A DNA stretch of 41,949 nt from Psychrobacter piscatorii (GTDB lineage: Bacteria; Pseudomonadota; Gammaproteobacteria; Pseudomonadales; Moraxellaceae), in contig NZ_LNDJ01000058.1 of NCBI RefSeq assembly GCF_001444505.1, forward strand, positions 1-41,949. The letters run 5' to 3'. Made by a program: the position numbers and the translations under genes. This document shows, one piece after another, positions 19,227-27,428 of this stretch; the stretch's first letter is position 1, and each line of letters starts with the position of its first letter. Below the pieces are notes generated by a model. The model ran no database searches. It saw only the letters and a program-made list of their open reading frames with translations, and was not told the DNA's origin.

Positions 19227-19796
19227 ATGACAAGCATGATAGAAACCAAGCGTCTCTACCTAAGACAGTGGCAAGCAAGTGATCTTGCGCTGTTTGCCGA
19301 GATGAATGCTGATCCTGAAGTGATGGCGTATTTTCCTAAACTATTAACCCCTGCATTGAGTAATACCATTGTCAATAAGTGTCAAAAATTAATTGAAGAA
19401 CATGGCTGGGGATTTTGGGCGGTGGCTCGTAAAGATGGCGCAGATAAAAGCGATGATTTTATCGGTATGGTTGGGTTAAATAACGTTCATTCTGATATGC
19501 CCTTTGCCCCTGCTGTCGAGATCGCTTGGCGTTTGCACAGGGATTATTGGGGTCTAGGGTATGCGACCGAGGCCGCACTGGCTGCTTTGCGCTATGCTTT
19601 TGAAGTTTTAGAACTTAGCGAGGTTGTTGCCTTTACTGCCGTTATCAATAAGCGCTCGCAAAAGCTTATGCAGCGTCTTGGTATGACTGATACGCAGGAC
19701 AACTTCTCTCATCCAATGCTCGATGCTGAGCATCGACTGGCTGAGCATGTCCTGTATAAAATCACGCGTCAGCAGTGGCAAGCCCTTATAGTATAA
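19227..19796 (+). CDS. GNAT-family N-acetyltransferase (RimJ/RimL type)
   Basis: 189 aa. It starts with IETKRLYLRQWQASD, typical of the RimJ/RimL-like Acetyltransf_3 group, and has the acetyl-CoA-binding stretch RDYWGLGYATEAALAALRYAF (about 111-131), followed by INKRSQKLMQRLGM. It acetylates an amine on an unknown acceptor: a protein N-terminus, an amino acid or a small molecule. It begins 16 bases after mocA and may be on the same transcript by read-through, but nothing links it to molybdenum. It converges on the methyltransferase with a 15-base gap and no clear terminator. Confidence 0.87.
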   Translation: MTSMIETKRLYLRQWQASDLALFAEMNADPEVMAYFPKLLTPALSNTIVNKCQKLIEEHGWGFWAVARKDGADKSDDFIGMVGLNNVHSDMPFAPAVEIAWRLHRDYWGLGYATEAALAALRYAFEVLELSEVVAFTAVINKRSQKLMQRLGMTDTQDNFSHPMLDAEHRLAEHVLYKITRQQWQALIV

Positions 19797-19811
19797 CGGA
19801 CTCTATTTATA

Positions 19812-20480
19812 TTATACGGCCGATCTTGAAAACGTCAAAATATGCCCTTTAAAAGGTAACGCTAGATAAGTCGTATTTTCAGGTTTGACGTGCTGACTGC
19901 TAAAGCCAAACTCAATCATCTTATTGGTAAGCTTGTTTTTGCGACCGCGACCAGGGTCAACGACGATGACTTCACAAGTTGGCAGCGCATGACGTTCGAT
20001 AAACTCAGCCAATATCCCAATATGTTGGTCTTCGTAGAGCAGATCGCTACCGATAATAATATCAAACTTGCCAAGGTGGCTGTTATCCTCTGCCCAATCC
20101 AAACGCTCAAAGTTAATCTCTTTGTTATTATTTAGCGTGGTATTTCTATCAAGGAAATACTCAACGGTCGGATGATAGTCGGTCGCTGTGATGTCAGCAT
20201 GTCTATGATTGAGCAGCAAACTTGATAGCGCCATGCCGCAGCCCACTTCCAATATCCGTTTGTCCTTAATATCATATTCCAGCATATGATTGGCTAATAC
20301 CAAGCTTGACGGCCAGATTACCCCAAACATCGGCCAAGAAGCGGAGCAAATACCCAAGTTTAATGCCTCATCATCGGGGTCACTAAATTGTTGGTTGTCA
20401 CGCAGGGTGCAGAGGTGAATGTCGGTGTTGCCAATTTCAATCGTTTGATAGCGCACGCGCACAGTGGTCAGCGAAGTCAT
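19812..20480 (-). CDS. Class I SAM-dependent methyltransferase (Methyltransf_16-like)
   Basis: 222 aa from the ATG at 20480, which has SD TTAGGA. A GTG 17 codons upstream is in frame but less likely. SAM motif I is ILEVGCGMALSSLLL, followed by an acidic motif II (ITATDYH) and DIIIGSDLLYE, the DxxY-like motif of the lysine methyltransferase family METTL/Methyltransf_16. The N-terminal region with GVIWPSSLVLANH is also typical. The target is probably a protein side chain, but this is not known. It has its own promoter region upstream and no operon partner. Confidence 0.82.
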   Translation of the reverse strand: MTSLTTVRVRYQTIEIGNTDIHLCTLRDNQQFSDPDDEALNLGICSASWPMFGVIWPSSLVLANHMLEYDIKDKRILEVGCGMALSSLLLNHRHADITATDYHPTVEYFLDRNTTLNNNKEINFERLDWAEDNSHLGKFDIIIGSDLLYEDQHIGILAEFIERHALPTCEVIVVDPGRGRKNKLTNKMIEFGFSSQHVKPENTTYLALPFKGHILTFSRSAV

Positions 20481-20856
20481 AAACTGTCCTAAAAAATAAG
20501 CAAAAGTGCAAAGGTTGGCAAAGATTGCCACTGTCGATGAGGTAGGACGTTGGAATAGGGTGTCTAAATCTTAGAAATGGTAGAAAATGAGCGTTTGTAG
20601 AAGTTATTGTTTTAGAAAAGACTAGGCAGCGCCAAGAAAAGCGTCTTACAAGTGTGAGGAGAGTATGACCTAAATGATGACAAGTTATTGTTAATTCTGA
20701 AGGTATTGTTATTGCTGGATAAAAGGGCTGGTGAAAGCGGACGGTAAAAGAAGCGTATGAGAGATGTTGAATGGCTTTTATGCTGGCATGATAGGCTTGT
20801 CGTTTATTTTGACAAGCCCATACAAGAGAGGATTAAAGCTGGCGTGTGCTGCTGAA
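20481..20856. other. Intergenic region downstream of the roadblock-PAS gene unit
   Basis: No gene is visible. GGCTTGTC (20794-20801) and GACAAGCC (20811-20818) form a perfect 8-bp stem with a 9-nt loop just past the end of the 204-aa gene (reading - strand). No T run follows on either strand, so it is only a weak candidate for the end of that transcript. Confidence 0.4.
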
Positions 20857-21471
20857 TCAATTTAGAAATTTGAGTCCAGAGGTCTTAAGTGCCCAGACCA
20901 GCTCTACAAAGGCGCGACTGTTGGTCAAGGGTTCGCCATCGATGATGAGCACATAACCTGCGCCATCGATCCATAAAAACACAAAGCTGGTTTCAGGAAT
21001 GAGCAAGTCGACTTGCTGAAAAAACGAGATAGCTTGGCTCTCGACTGCCCAGCCGCGCTGCTTTTGGCGCAGCATAAACCCTGAAAAGTCAGCGGCGGCA
21101 ACACTGAGCATGTCCGCTTCTTCTTGACTATAACCAATCCGAGCCAAACAAAACCCTTCATCAGAGCCAATCGCCGCTCGGCGCTTACCAGACAGGCTTG
21201 CCACGACATAAGGCAAAAACTGATCCAATGGTAGATTGGGCGCTGGCAATAGCAAAGACAGTTTTTCGATCCAGCCATGCTCGATAAAGCTTTGTAACCA
21301 CTCATCAGAATAACGCTGCAACCAATCGGCAGCGAGTAGTGTCTGCCCATAAGACAATAAATCTTGTAGCGCCAACTGCTCATCCGTCGGCTCATTCTGT
21401 GAAAACGCCTCAAAAATACCAGCAGGCGTTAAGGTTAGATAGGTCTTATCGGCATTCAAATAAGAAGACAT
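20857..21471 (-). CDS. Unknown protein, possible divergent roadblock fold
   Basis: 204 aa, soluble, no signal peptide. I do not recognise a named family. The N-terminal half (1-90) is helical and rich in Leu and Trp. The C-terminal half (about 93-200) reads like roadblock/LC7 topology: a strand with a polar turn (AAIGSDEGFCLARIG), a long Ala/Ser-rich helix (DMLSVAAADFSGFML), a two-strand hairpin (SFVFLWIDGAGYVLIIDG), then a closing helix. The true roadblock protein encoded first in this operon has the same order. This is inference from pattern only. It is the last gene of the five-gene unit. SD AAGGT precedes the ATG. Confidence 0.7.
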   Translation of the reverse strand: MSSYLNADKTYLTLTPAGIFEAFSQNEPTDEQLALQDLLSYGQTLLAADWLQRYSDEWLQSFIEHGWIEKLSLLLPAPNLPLDQFLPYVVASLSGKRRAAIGSDEGFCLARIGYSQEEADMLSVAAADFSGFMLRQKQRGWAVESQAISFFQQVDLLIPETSFVFLWIDGAGYVLIIDGEPLTNSRAFVELVWALKTSGLKFLN

Positions 21472-21537
21472 AGGGCTACCTTAGCGATGAAAAAGTGGTA
21501 AAAAGTGATAGAAGTTAAGTTATAAACGCATGACAGT

Positions 21538-22167
21538 TTATGATGTCGTGGTAGGCTTGATGGTCTGATCCAAATGCTGTTGGCAGTTATCCCAGCGTTG
21601 ATCAAATTGCCAATCACTTTTGCCCAAGCTAAACCATACTAAGGAAAATGCCAGACGATCGTTGCGCGCCGTACAGTAGGCAAAAAACTCATTTTCAATT
21701 TGCTCAATGGTGCCCCAGTCTTGGCTAGCACGTGCTTGCATCAACTCAGCGGTGATGTCTTTAGCGATTTCTTTGGCATCATCGCTACTGATGCGCAGTC
21801 GTTGTTTTTGCTCATTGAGCGACGGTGATACCAAAACGCTCCAGCGAGTGGCGAGCATACTGTTACGCTGAATGTATCTTTTTTTGTCAATACACTCGCG
21901 AAACCCTTGCTTGGCCTCAGGGGTCAAACGGTCTTTGATACGCGTAAACAAATTATTGACATCGTATGGAATGTCAAACCAGCACCCATAGAAAAAATCT
22001 GCTACCGCGCCCTGTAGGGGTTCTTTTTCGGTGAGTAATAAGGCGGCGTTGATGCGCTGCTCATGAAAATGACGGTTGTTGGGTGCCAAAAACACTTTGC
22101 GTGAATAAAACCGAAAGACTCGGTGCGCCACTTTCTCGTTTTCTTTGATCAGGTCTGAGTCAGACAT
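21538..22167 (-). CDS. Unknown cytoplasmic protein
   Basis: 209 aa, no signal peptide, no membrane segment. I recognise no family. It is mostly helical by composition, with many aromatic residues in short runs (VFRFYSRKVF, DFFYGCWFDIPYDV, SLVWFSLG) and a central basic stretch CIDKKRYIQRNS. A strong SD (AAGGAG) precedes the ATG at 22167. It lies 99 bases after the PhnD-like gene and 66 before the 204-aa gene on the same strand, so it belongs to the roadblock/PAS unit by position. Its role is probably in the same signalling process; nothing more can be said. Confidence 0.75.
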   Translation of the reverse strand: MSDSDLIKENEKVAHRVFRFYSRKVFLAPNNRHFHEQRINAALLLTEKEPLQGAVADFFYGCWFDIPYDVNNLFTRIKDRLTPEAKQGFRECIDKKRYIQRNSMLATRWSVLVSPSLNEQKQRLRISSDDAKEIAKDITAELMQARASQDWGTIEQIENEFFAYCTARNDRLAFSLVWFSLGKSDWQFDQRWDNCQQHLDQTIKPTTTS

Positions 22168-22266
22168 AATGGTCTCCTTGTGTCATAGCCGTGACGACAA
22201 CCAGCGCCTCAGGCTATGAGCTCATTCAGCAAAACAACCTCTGATAATATGAGTGTCAATGAGCCA

Positions 22267-23016
22267 TCAATCCAGCAATGTCTGCATCAAATCAATCATA
22301 AATTCAGCATCCTCTTCACTCATTGCCTCAAACCCTTCAGACATACCAAGCTCAGTTAAGGCTTCTTTTCCATCATCATCGCTATGCAAATCCAGAATGG
22401 CTTCTATAAAAATTTGCGCATCTGGAAAGTCGTCTTTGATGAGAAGGACGTGGCTTATGTCTGCCAGATCACTTTCAATCAATACTGAGAGCTGAGCTTT
22501 GGTCAAGCGTGAGAAGCTGTGAAAAATCTCCGCCAAGAAGAAAGCCGCTTGGGCATCGCCTTTGATGACTTTGCGAGCAGCTGCTTGATAGGTCTCAGTG
22601 ATATCCCAGTTGAGGTCAGATTCTTCTATATCGACAGCTTCGAGCAAACGCAAACCGATCAGCTTGACGTCTCGATTGTCTGCCATCGCAACGGTTGCGC
22701 CTTTATGGATATCTTCTAAGTGATTGATGTCGCTATTGGCCGCCGCGGCAATGACCATCTCATCAGATTTGCCAATGGGACGAGCAACTGCACGGTAGCC
22801 TTGCTCACGGATGAGGGCAGCGGCATCAAAAGGGTTGGCGTAGATAATTTGAATATCACCTGCCTCAATCAAGGTCTCTTGCTCAGCATGTGAGGCTGGG
22901 ATATTGAGGTGCATGTTTAGGTTGGCACGCTTTTGAATCAGCGTATTGAACATGTGCCAGCCAGCAAAGCGCTCAGGCGAAAAATCAGGGGCGATTAACA
23001 TATTGTGTGTCGTCAT
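22267..23016 (-). CDS. PhnD-like substrate-binding fold protein without signal peptide
   Basis: 249 aa. It has the two-lobe arrangement of PhnD/SsuA-type binding proteins: MLIAPDFSPERFAGWHMFNTL, then IQIIYANPFDAAALIREQGYRAVARPIG (a segment that lines the ligand cleft in the family), then GATVAMADNRDVKLIGLRLL. True ABC binding proteins are exported; this one starts MTTHNMLIAPDF with no signal peptide or lipobox and should stay in the cytoplasm. No permease or ATPase is near it. The tail after 205 is very acidic (Asp/Glu-rich). Its ATG follows the PAS stop by three bases (TAA ATC ATG) with SD GAGGAAGG inside the PAS gene, so the two are coupled. Ligand unknown. Confidence 0.78.
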   Translation of the reverse strand: MTTHNMLIAPDFSPERFAGWHMFNTLIQKRANLNMHLNIPASHAEQETLIEAGDIQIIYANPFDAAALIREQGYRAVARPIGKSDEMVIAAAANSDINHLEDIHKGATVAMADNRDVKLIGLRLLEAVDIEESDLNWDITETYQAAARKVIKGDAQAAFFLAEIFHSFSRLTKAQLSVLIESDLADISHVLLIKDDFPDAQIFIEAILDLHSDDDGKEALTELGMSEGFEAMSEEDAEFMIDLMQTLLD

Positions 23017-23019
23017 GAT

Positions 23020-23514
23020 TTAGCCTTCCTCATCTTGTTTCATTTGGGCGTACTGAGCCATTGCCGCTTCGATTTTGCTGCGTGATGGCTTACGGCGTAC
23101 TGAAGTGTATCCTACAGTTTCGCCGCGGCGAACATTGGGCACGACCGTGGCATATACCCAGTAGTGACTGCCGTCTTTGCATAAATTTTTGACATAGCCA
23201 TGCCATTTTTGTCCAGACTCAGCAGTATCCCACAGGTCTTTGTAAGCGGCTTTTGGCATATCAGGATGACGCAGAATATAGTGCTGTTGACCGATGAGCT
23301 CATCGACGTGATAGCCACTAATCTCGACAAAGGCGTCGTTGACGTGAGTGATAATACCGTCTAAATCGGTACGCGAGACAATGAGCTTACCATCTGGGTA
23401 GGGACGCTCTACACCTGTATCATAGACAGTCCGAGAGGTGCCATCATGATAGGTCAGGGTGATTTGCTCAGCAGGCAGGTCAGGCTTGTGTGCATCAGGG
23501 ATTGGAGAACCCAT
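23020..23514 (-). CDS. Stand-alone Aer-type PAS protein
   Basis: 164 aa from the ATG at 23514. An ATG two codons upstream (23520) abuts the SD AAGGAG and is less likely. Nearly the whole protein is one PAS domain (about 45-145) of the Aer type: VSRTDLDGIITHVNDAFVEI, then HYILRHPDMP, KAAYKDLW, WHGYVKNLCKDGSHYWVYA and VGYTSVRRKP. In Aer this domain binds FAD and senses redox state. Here it has no HAMP, methyl-accepting, kinase or cyclase output, so it must act through a partner, presumably encoded by its operon neighbours. A short charged helix ends it (QMKQDEEG). FAD binding is plausible, not shown. Confidence 0.85.
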   Translation of the reverse strand: MGSPIPDAHKPDLPAEQITLTYHDGTSRTVYDTGVERPYPDGKLIVSRTDLDGIITHVNDAFVEISGYHVDELIGQQHYILRHPDMPKAAYKDLWDTAESGQKWHGYVKNLCKDGSHYWVYATVVPNVRRGETVGYTSVRRKPSRSKIEAAMAQYAQMKQDEEG

Positions 23515-23597
23515 GGTCATCTCCTTCGTTGGTCGTTATATTTATAATGAGTAAAATCGAGTACATAGGGCACTCGTCAAAAAGCCAAAGCCACCAA

Positions 23598-23960
23598 TCA
23601 AATGAGTTTTGCTAGGGCTTCTGAGGCGCGCTTGATGTCCAAGAATATCAAACCAAGCTTGGCATTGGGTTTTGCCATAATGGTAAGGACCGCTTCATCG
23701 CCTGATGAGGTCATAATCACATAGCCTTTTTCGCCTTGAATCATGATGCGATCAATACTGCCGCGTGCCAATTCACGGCCTGCACGGTCGCCCAATGATA
23801 GCAGTGCTGCTGACATCGCACCCACGCGGTCTTCATCAACGCCAGTTGGTAGAGCTGAGGCAATCATCAGACCATCGTTAGAGATTAGGGCAGATGCTTC
23901 AACATCTGCTGATGAGCTGTTTAAGTCTTCCAATATCTGTTGAAATGAATCTGTACGCAT
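23598..23960 (-). CDS. Roadblock/LC7 domain protein
   Basis: 120 aa, a single roadblock/LC7 domain. The N-terminal helix (FQQILEDLNSS) is followed by the strand-turn ALISNDGLMIASALP, the helix GAMSAALLSLGDRAGRELA, the strands DRIMIQGEKGYVIMTSSG and AVLTIMAK, and the closing helix. Such proteins form dimers that control small GTPases (MglB acting on MglA) or act as scaffolds. No Ras-like GTPase gene lies in the window. It is the first gene of the unit, 83 bases before the PAS start. A weak SD (GAGAAAG) precedes the ATG at 23960. Confidence 0.9.
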   Translation of the reverse strand: MRTDSFQQILEDLNSSSADVEASALISNDGLMIASALPTGVDEDRVGAMSAALLSLGDRAGRELARGSIDRIMIQGEKGYVIMTSSGDEAVLTIMAKPNAKLGLIFLDIKRASEALAKLI

Positions 23961-24584
23961 ATCGCTTTCTCTGTACTGGTGATTGGTTTTTTATTTATGA
24001 ACTAATGAAGTTAGTCAAAAATAACCCTGTTTAAAAAATGGTATTATAAATCCTTACTGATAATATTGATATATATTTGCCCAATTAAAAGTAAATTTTT
24101 TTGGACTTTTTTGCCTTTTGTCATCAAATCATTACCCTTTATCTTTATTTTTTCGAGGAAAATGGTGGTTTTTTATTATGTCTAATCGATGAGCGGTTGA
24201 ATACCTAGCAAAATCCTTGGTATTTTTTTTCAATAGAGATATTCTTTGTAACTATAGATTAATGTCCACCATTGCTATCAAACGGAGCCGCTGGAATTTA
24301 GCTAATAAAAATCGCTTATAGATTCTTATGATGAAGATATTTACTAGACTTATAAGTCTCAAAAATGATATACAGTCATGAGGGGATAAATGTTGACACT
24401 TCTAAATGCGTTATAAAAATACAAATTGAGTCAGCTTTTTTGATCCTATCAGTCTCTATACATAATCTTGTATAGGGGCGATTTCAGTTTTACATCAACG
24501 TTTATAGTCCTTTCGTTTACTCAATATGTTGTAGCGTCGATGTAAATAATTACTATCACCAGTTTTATCCTAAGGAAGAAATAC
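23961..24584. other. AT-rich divergent control region between roadblock unit and gdhA
   Basis: 624 bases without a recognisable gene, clearly more AT-rich than its flanks. It must hold the promoters of both the roadblock unit and gdhA. A dyad CTATAC-8 nt-GTATAG lies at 24456-24475, overlapping CATAAT with a TTGATC upstream at about promoter spacing. This is a candidate gdhA promoter with an operator on the -10. Many T/A runs suggest curved DNA. No small ORF stands out. Confidence 0.4.
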
Positions 24585-25931
24585 ATGAGCATCAGTGAAG
24601 CCATCCAAAAAGTCGAAGCACGTTATGCCCATCAGCCCGAATTCATTCAAGCAGTAAAAGAGGTGGCAATTACGATTCAACCTTTATACGATGCGCATCC
24701 TGAATATAGTACGTTAAAGGTATTCGAGCGTTTGGTAGAGCCTGATCGGGTATTTGGCTTTCGTATCAATTGGGAAGATGATCAAGGCGTGGTACAAGTC
24801 AATCGTGGTTGGCGTGTGCAGTTTTGCAATGCTCTAGGCCCTTACAAAGGCGGTCTTAGATTCCATCCTACCGTCAATCAATCCGTATTGAAGTTCTTAG
24901 GCTTTGAGCAAATCTTTAAGAATGCCTTAACTGGCTTGCCTATTGGTGGCGGTAAAGGTGGGTCAGATTTTGATCCTAAAGGTAAAACAGACAGTGAGAT
25001 ACGTCGTTTTTGCTATGCCTTTATGCGTGAGCTACATCATTACGTGAGCAAAGACATGGATGTGCCTGCTGGTGACATCGGCGTCGGTGGTCGAGAAGTT
25101 AGCTATATGTTTGCGATGTATAAGAATTTAACGCGTGAATCAACAGGGGTTATCACTGGCAAAGGCGTGGGCTTTGGTGGCAGCTTGATGCGTACAGAGG
25201 CGACTGGCTACGGTGCAGTCTACTTCTTAGAAAATATGCTCATCGCTCAGAACGATAAGCTTCAAGGCAAAAAGGTGCTGATATCAGGAGCAGGTAATGT
25301 CTCATTACATGCTGCCGAAAAAGTGAATACGCTAGGTGGTATGGCAATAACTGTCTCTGATTCACAAGGGACGTTGCATGATGAAAATGGTCTCAATCAA
25401 GAAAAAATTGATTGGCTCAAAAAACAAAAGCAGCAAAACAAGCCTTTAGCAGAGTATGTTGATGTTTATGGTGGCGAGTGGCTTGCCAAACAGAAACCGT
25501 GGCAGTTTGAAGCTGATATTGCGATTCCATGCGCTACTCAAAATGAAGTCAATGAAGCTGATGCCAAATTGTTGGTCGAAAATGGCGTGAAGTATGTGGT
25601 GGAAGGCGCTAATATGCCACTCACTGCGGAAGCAATTGATTATATCCGTTTGCACCGTGTTCATTATGCACCTGGTAAAGCTGCTAATGCGGGCGGGGTA
25701 GCAGTATCTGCGCTTGAAATGTCGCAAAACTCTGTCCGTCAATATCAAACCTTTGAGCAAGTCGATGAGCGTCTAAAAGGTATTATGAAAGATATCCACG
25801 ACAGTGCTGCGAATGCTTCAGAACAATATGGTCAAACTGACAATGGTTATGTCGATTATATGGCTGGTGCCAATATGGTTGGCTTCAAACGTGTGGCTGA
25901 TGCGTTGGTCGCTTTTGGTATTTTGAACTAG
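24585..25931 (+). CDS. gdhA: NADP-specific glutamate dehydrogenase
   Basis: 448 aa, the standard length of the hexameric small GDH (E. coli GdhA 447). It interconverts 2-oxoglutarate + ammonium and glutamate with NADP(H). Visible motifs: YKGGLRFHPTVN (glutamate site), LPIGGGKGGSDFDPKG with the catalytic Lys, DVPAGDIGVGGRE, and the Rossmann LISGAGNVSLHAAEK. The good SD TAAGGAAGAA precedes the ATG. It is monocistronic, ends at a terminator, and converges on the hut operon, whose end product is glutamate. The NADP preference is inferred from its resemblance to E. coli GdhA, not from a specific residue. Confidence 0.95.
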   Translation: MSISEAIQKVEARYAHQPEFIQAVKEVAITIQPLYDAHPEYSTLKVFERLVEPDRVFGFRINWEDDQGVVQVNRGWRVQFCNALGPYKGGLRFHPTVNQSVLKFLGFEQIFKNALTGLPIGGGKGGSDFDPKGKTDSEIRRFCYAFMRELHHYVSKDMDVPAGDIGVGGREVSYMFAMYKNLTRESTGVITGKGVGFGGSLMRTEATGYGAVYFLENMLIAQNDKLQGKKVLISGAGNVSLHAAEKVNTLGGMAITVSDSQGTLHDENGLNQEKIDWLKKQKQQNKPLAEYVDVYGGEWLAKQKPWQFEADIAIPCATQNEVNEADAKLLVENGVKYVVEGANMPLTAEAIDYIRLHRVHYAPGKAANAGGVAVSALEMSQNSVRQYQTFEQVDERLKGIMKDIHDSAANASEQYGQTDNGYVDYMAGANMVGFKRVADALVAFGILN

Positions 25932-25986
25932 TCTTACTTATAAGTGGTAAACAAGCCTTAGTGGTTGGTTAATATGGACAAATAGC

Positions 25987-26019
25987 AAAGCCCCAATCAT
26001 TGAATGGTTGGGGCTTTTT
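25987..26019 (+). terminator. Intrinsic terminator after gdhA
   Basis: AAAGCCCCAA pairs with TTGGGGCTTT, with a partly paired CATT/AATG inner stem and a T run. It lies between gdhA and hutI, which converge, and may also slow transcripts from the hut side. Confidence 0.92.
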
Positions 26020-26045
26020 AATTGAGATAAACAAAGGTAGATTGA

Positions 26046-27371
26046 TTATATTGTGTCGCGCCATTGACCTTGAAACATAGTGCCTGCAATAGGGTTCAGT
26101 CCCATCTGATAGGCCAAGTCAGCAGGACGAGCGATATCCCATAGTGCTAAATCAGCATCACAGCCCACTTCTATTTTGCCTTTATTAGATAGACCCAAAG
26201 CCTTGGCTGCATAAACGGTTGATCCTGCCAATACTTCTTCAGGAGTAAGGTAAAACAGCGTACAGCCCATATTCATTGCCAACAACAGCGATGTTAAAGG
26301 TGAGGTACCAGGGTTACAATCGGTTGAAATCGCCATCGGGACGCGATGCTTGCGCAGTGCCTCAATCGGTGGCAGCTTGGTATCACGTAAGGTATAAAAT
26401 GCACCCGGCAATATCACGGCAACCGTGTTGCTAGCAGCCATTTTCTCTATGTCAGTTTCTGATAAATGTTCTAAATGGTCGCTAGATAGCCCTTTGTATT
26501 CGGCAACTAAAGCGCTACCACCAATATCAGATAATTGCTCAGCGTGTAGTTTGACTGGTAGATCCAAGGAGCGTGCAACCTCAAAAACGCGTCTAATCTG
26601 ATCGCTACTAAACGCAATGTTTTCACAAAAACCATCCACCGCATCGACTAAGCCTTCTGCATGCAGGATTGGTAGCCACTCACAGACTTGCTCGATATAG
26701 TCGTCGGTACGGTCTTGCAAGTGAGACTTATATTCAGGTGGTAGCGCATGTGCTGCAAGATACGTGGTGCTGACGTGGATGTCGTATTTTTCGCCAAGCT
26801 GGCGCGCGACGGTGAGCATTTTGCGCTCAGTGTCTAAGTCGAGACCATAACCTGACTTGATTTCGATGCTGGTGACGCCTTCTTTCATTAGCGCGACTAG
26901 ACGTTTTTCACTTTGGGAAAATAGCGATTCAATACTGGCGGCGCGGGTGGCACTAACGGTCGCGACAATACCGCCGCCTTGTGCTGCGATGTCTTGGTAA
27001 CTGGCCCCTTGCAAACGCGCTTCGAATTCATTGCTGCGGTTGCCACCGTAGACAATGTGCGTATGACAATCGATAAGCCCAGGCGTTAGCCATTTGCCAT
27101 CGGCGTCTGTAACCTGCTTGTCTTTATAATGTGGCAGATGCGTCGTGATTTGCTCTTGTGCCCCAATCCATGCAATCTTGCCGTCTTTAATACCGATAGC
27201 CGCGTTCTCTAACTGACCATATGGGATACTACGAGCGTCTTCATTCTTATTATTATTAAAACCATAGTGCGCTGAAAACGTCGCAATATTGGCATTGATA
27301 ATGAGTTGATCAAACGATGTCATAGTAGATTTGTCGAGCGTCTGCTCTTTAAAATTTTCTGATTCATTCAT
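26046..27371 (-). CDS. hutI: Imidazolonepropionase
   Basis: 441 aa; the family is usually about 405. It hydrolyses 4-imidazolone-5-propionate to N-formimino-glutamate, the third step of histidine breakdown. It is an amidohydrolase-fold metalloenzyme with [12 protein letters not shown] (metal His pair), the metal His region around KLHAEQLSD, and a late STDCNPGT metal Asp. The ATG at 27371 has an excellent SD (TTAGGAGC). That start adds a polar 16-residue leader before [16 protein letters not shown]. It is the last gene of the hut operon, 57 bases after hutG. Confidence 0.95.
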   Translation of the reverse strand: MNESENFKEQTLDKSTMTSFDQLIINANIATFSAHYGFNNNKNEDARSIPYGQLENAAIGIKDGKIAWIGAQEQITTHLPHYKDKQVTDADGKWLTPGLIDCHTHIVYGGNRSNEFEARLQGASYQDIAAQGGGIVATVSATRAASIESLFSQSEKRLVALMKEGVTSIEIKSGYGLDLDTERKMLTVARQLGEKYDIHVSTTYLAAHALPPEYKSHLQDRTDDYIEQVCEWLPILHAEGLVDAVDGFCENIAFSSDQIRRVFEVARSLDLPVKLHAEQLSDIGGSALVAEYKGLSSDHLEHLSETDIEKMAASNTVAVILPGAFYTLRDTKLPPIEALRKHRVPMAISTDCNPGTSPLTSLLLAMNMGCTLFYLTPEEVLAGSTVYAAKALGLSNKGKIEVGCDADLALWDIARPADLAYQMGLNPIAGTMFQGQWRDTI

Positions 27372-27428
27372 AGTATGCTCCTAATAATTGGGAGGCGAGT
27401 AACCTGTTAAGACCTTTTTTTGTAAGAG

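Noticed and set aside
20794..20818. Intrinsic terminator for the roadblock unit
   Set aside because: The stem is good, but there is no T run on the - strand. Kept only as a note in the intergenic entry.
22267..23016. Phosphonate ABC transporter binding protein
   Set aside because: No signal peptide and no transporter partners; the PAS-coupled context points away from transport.
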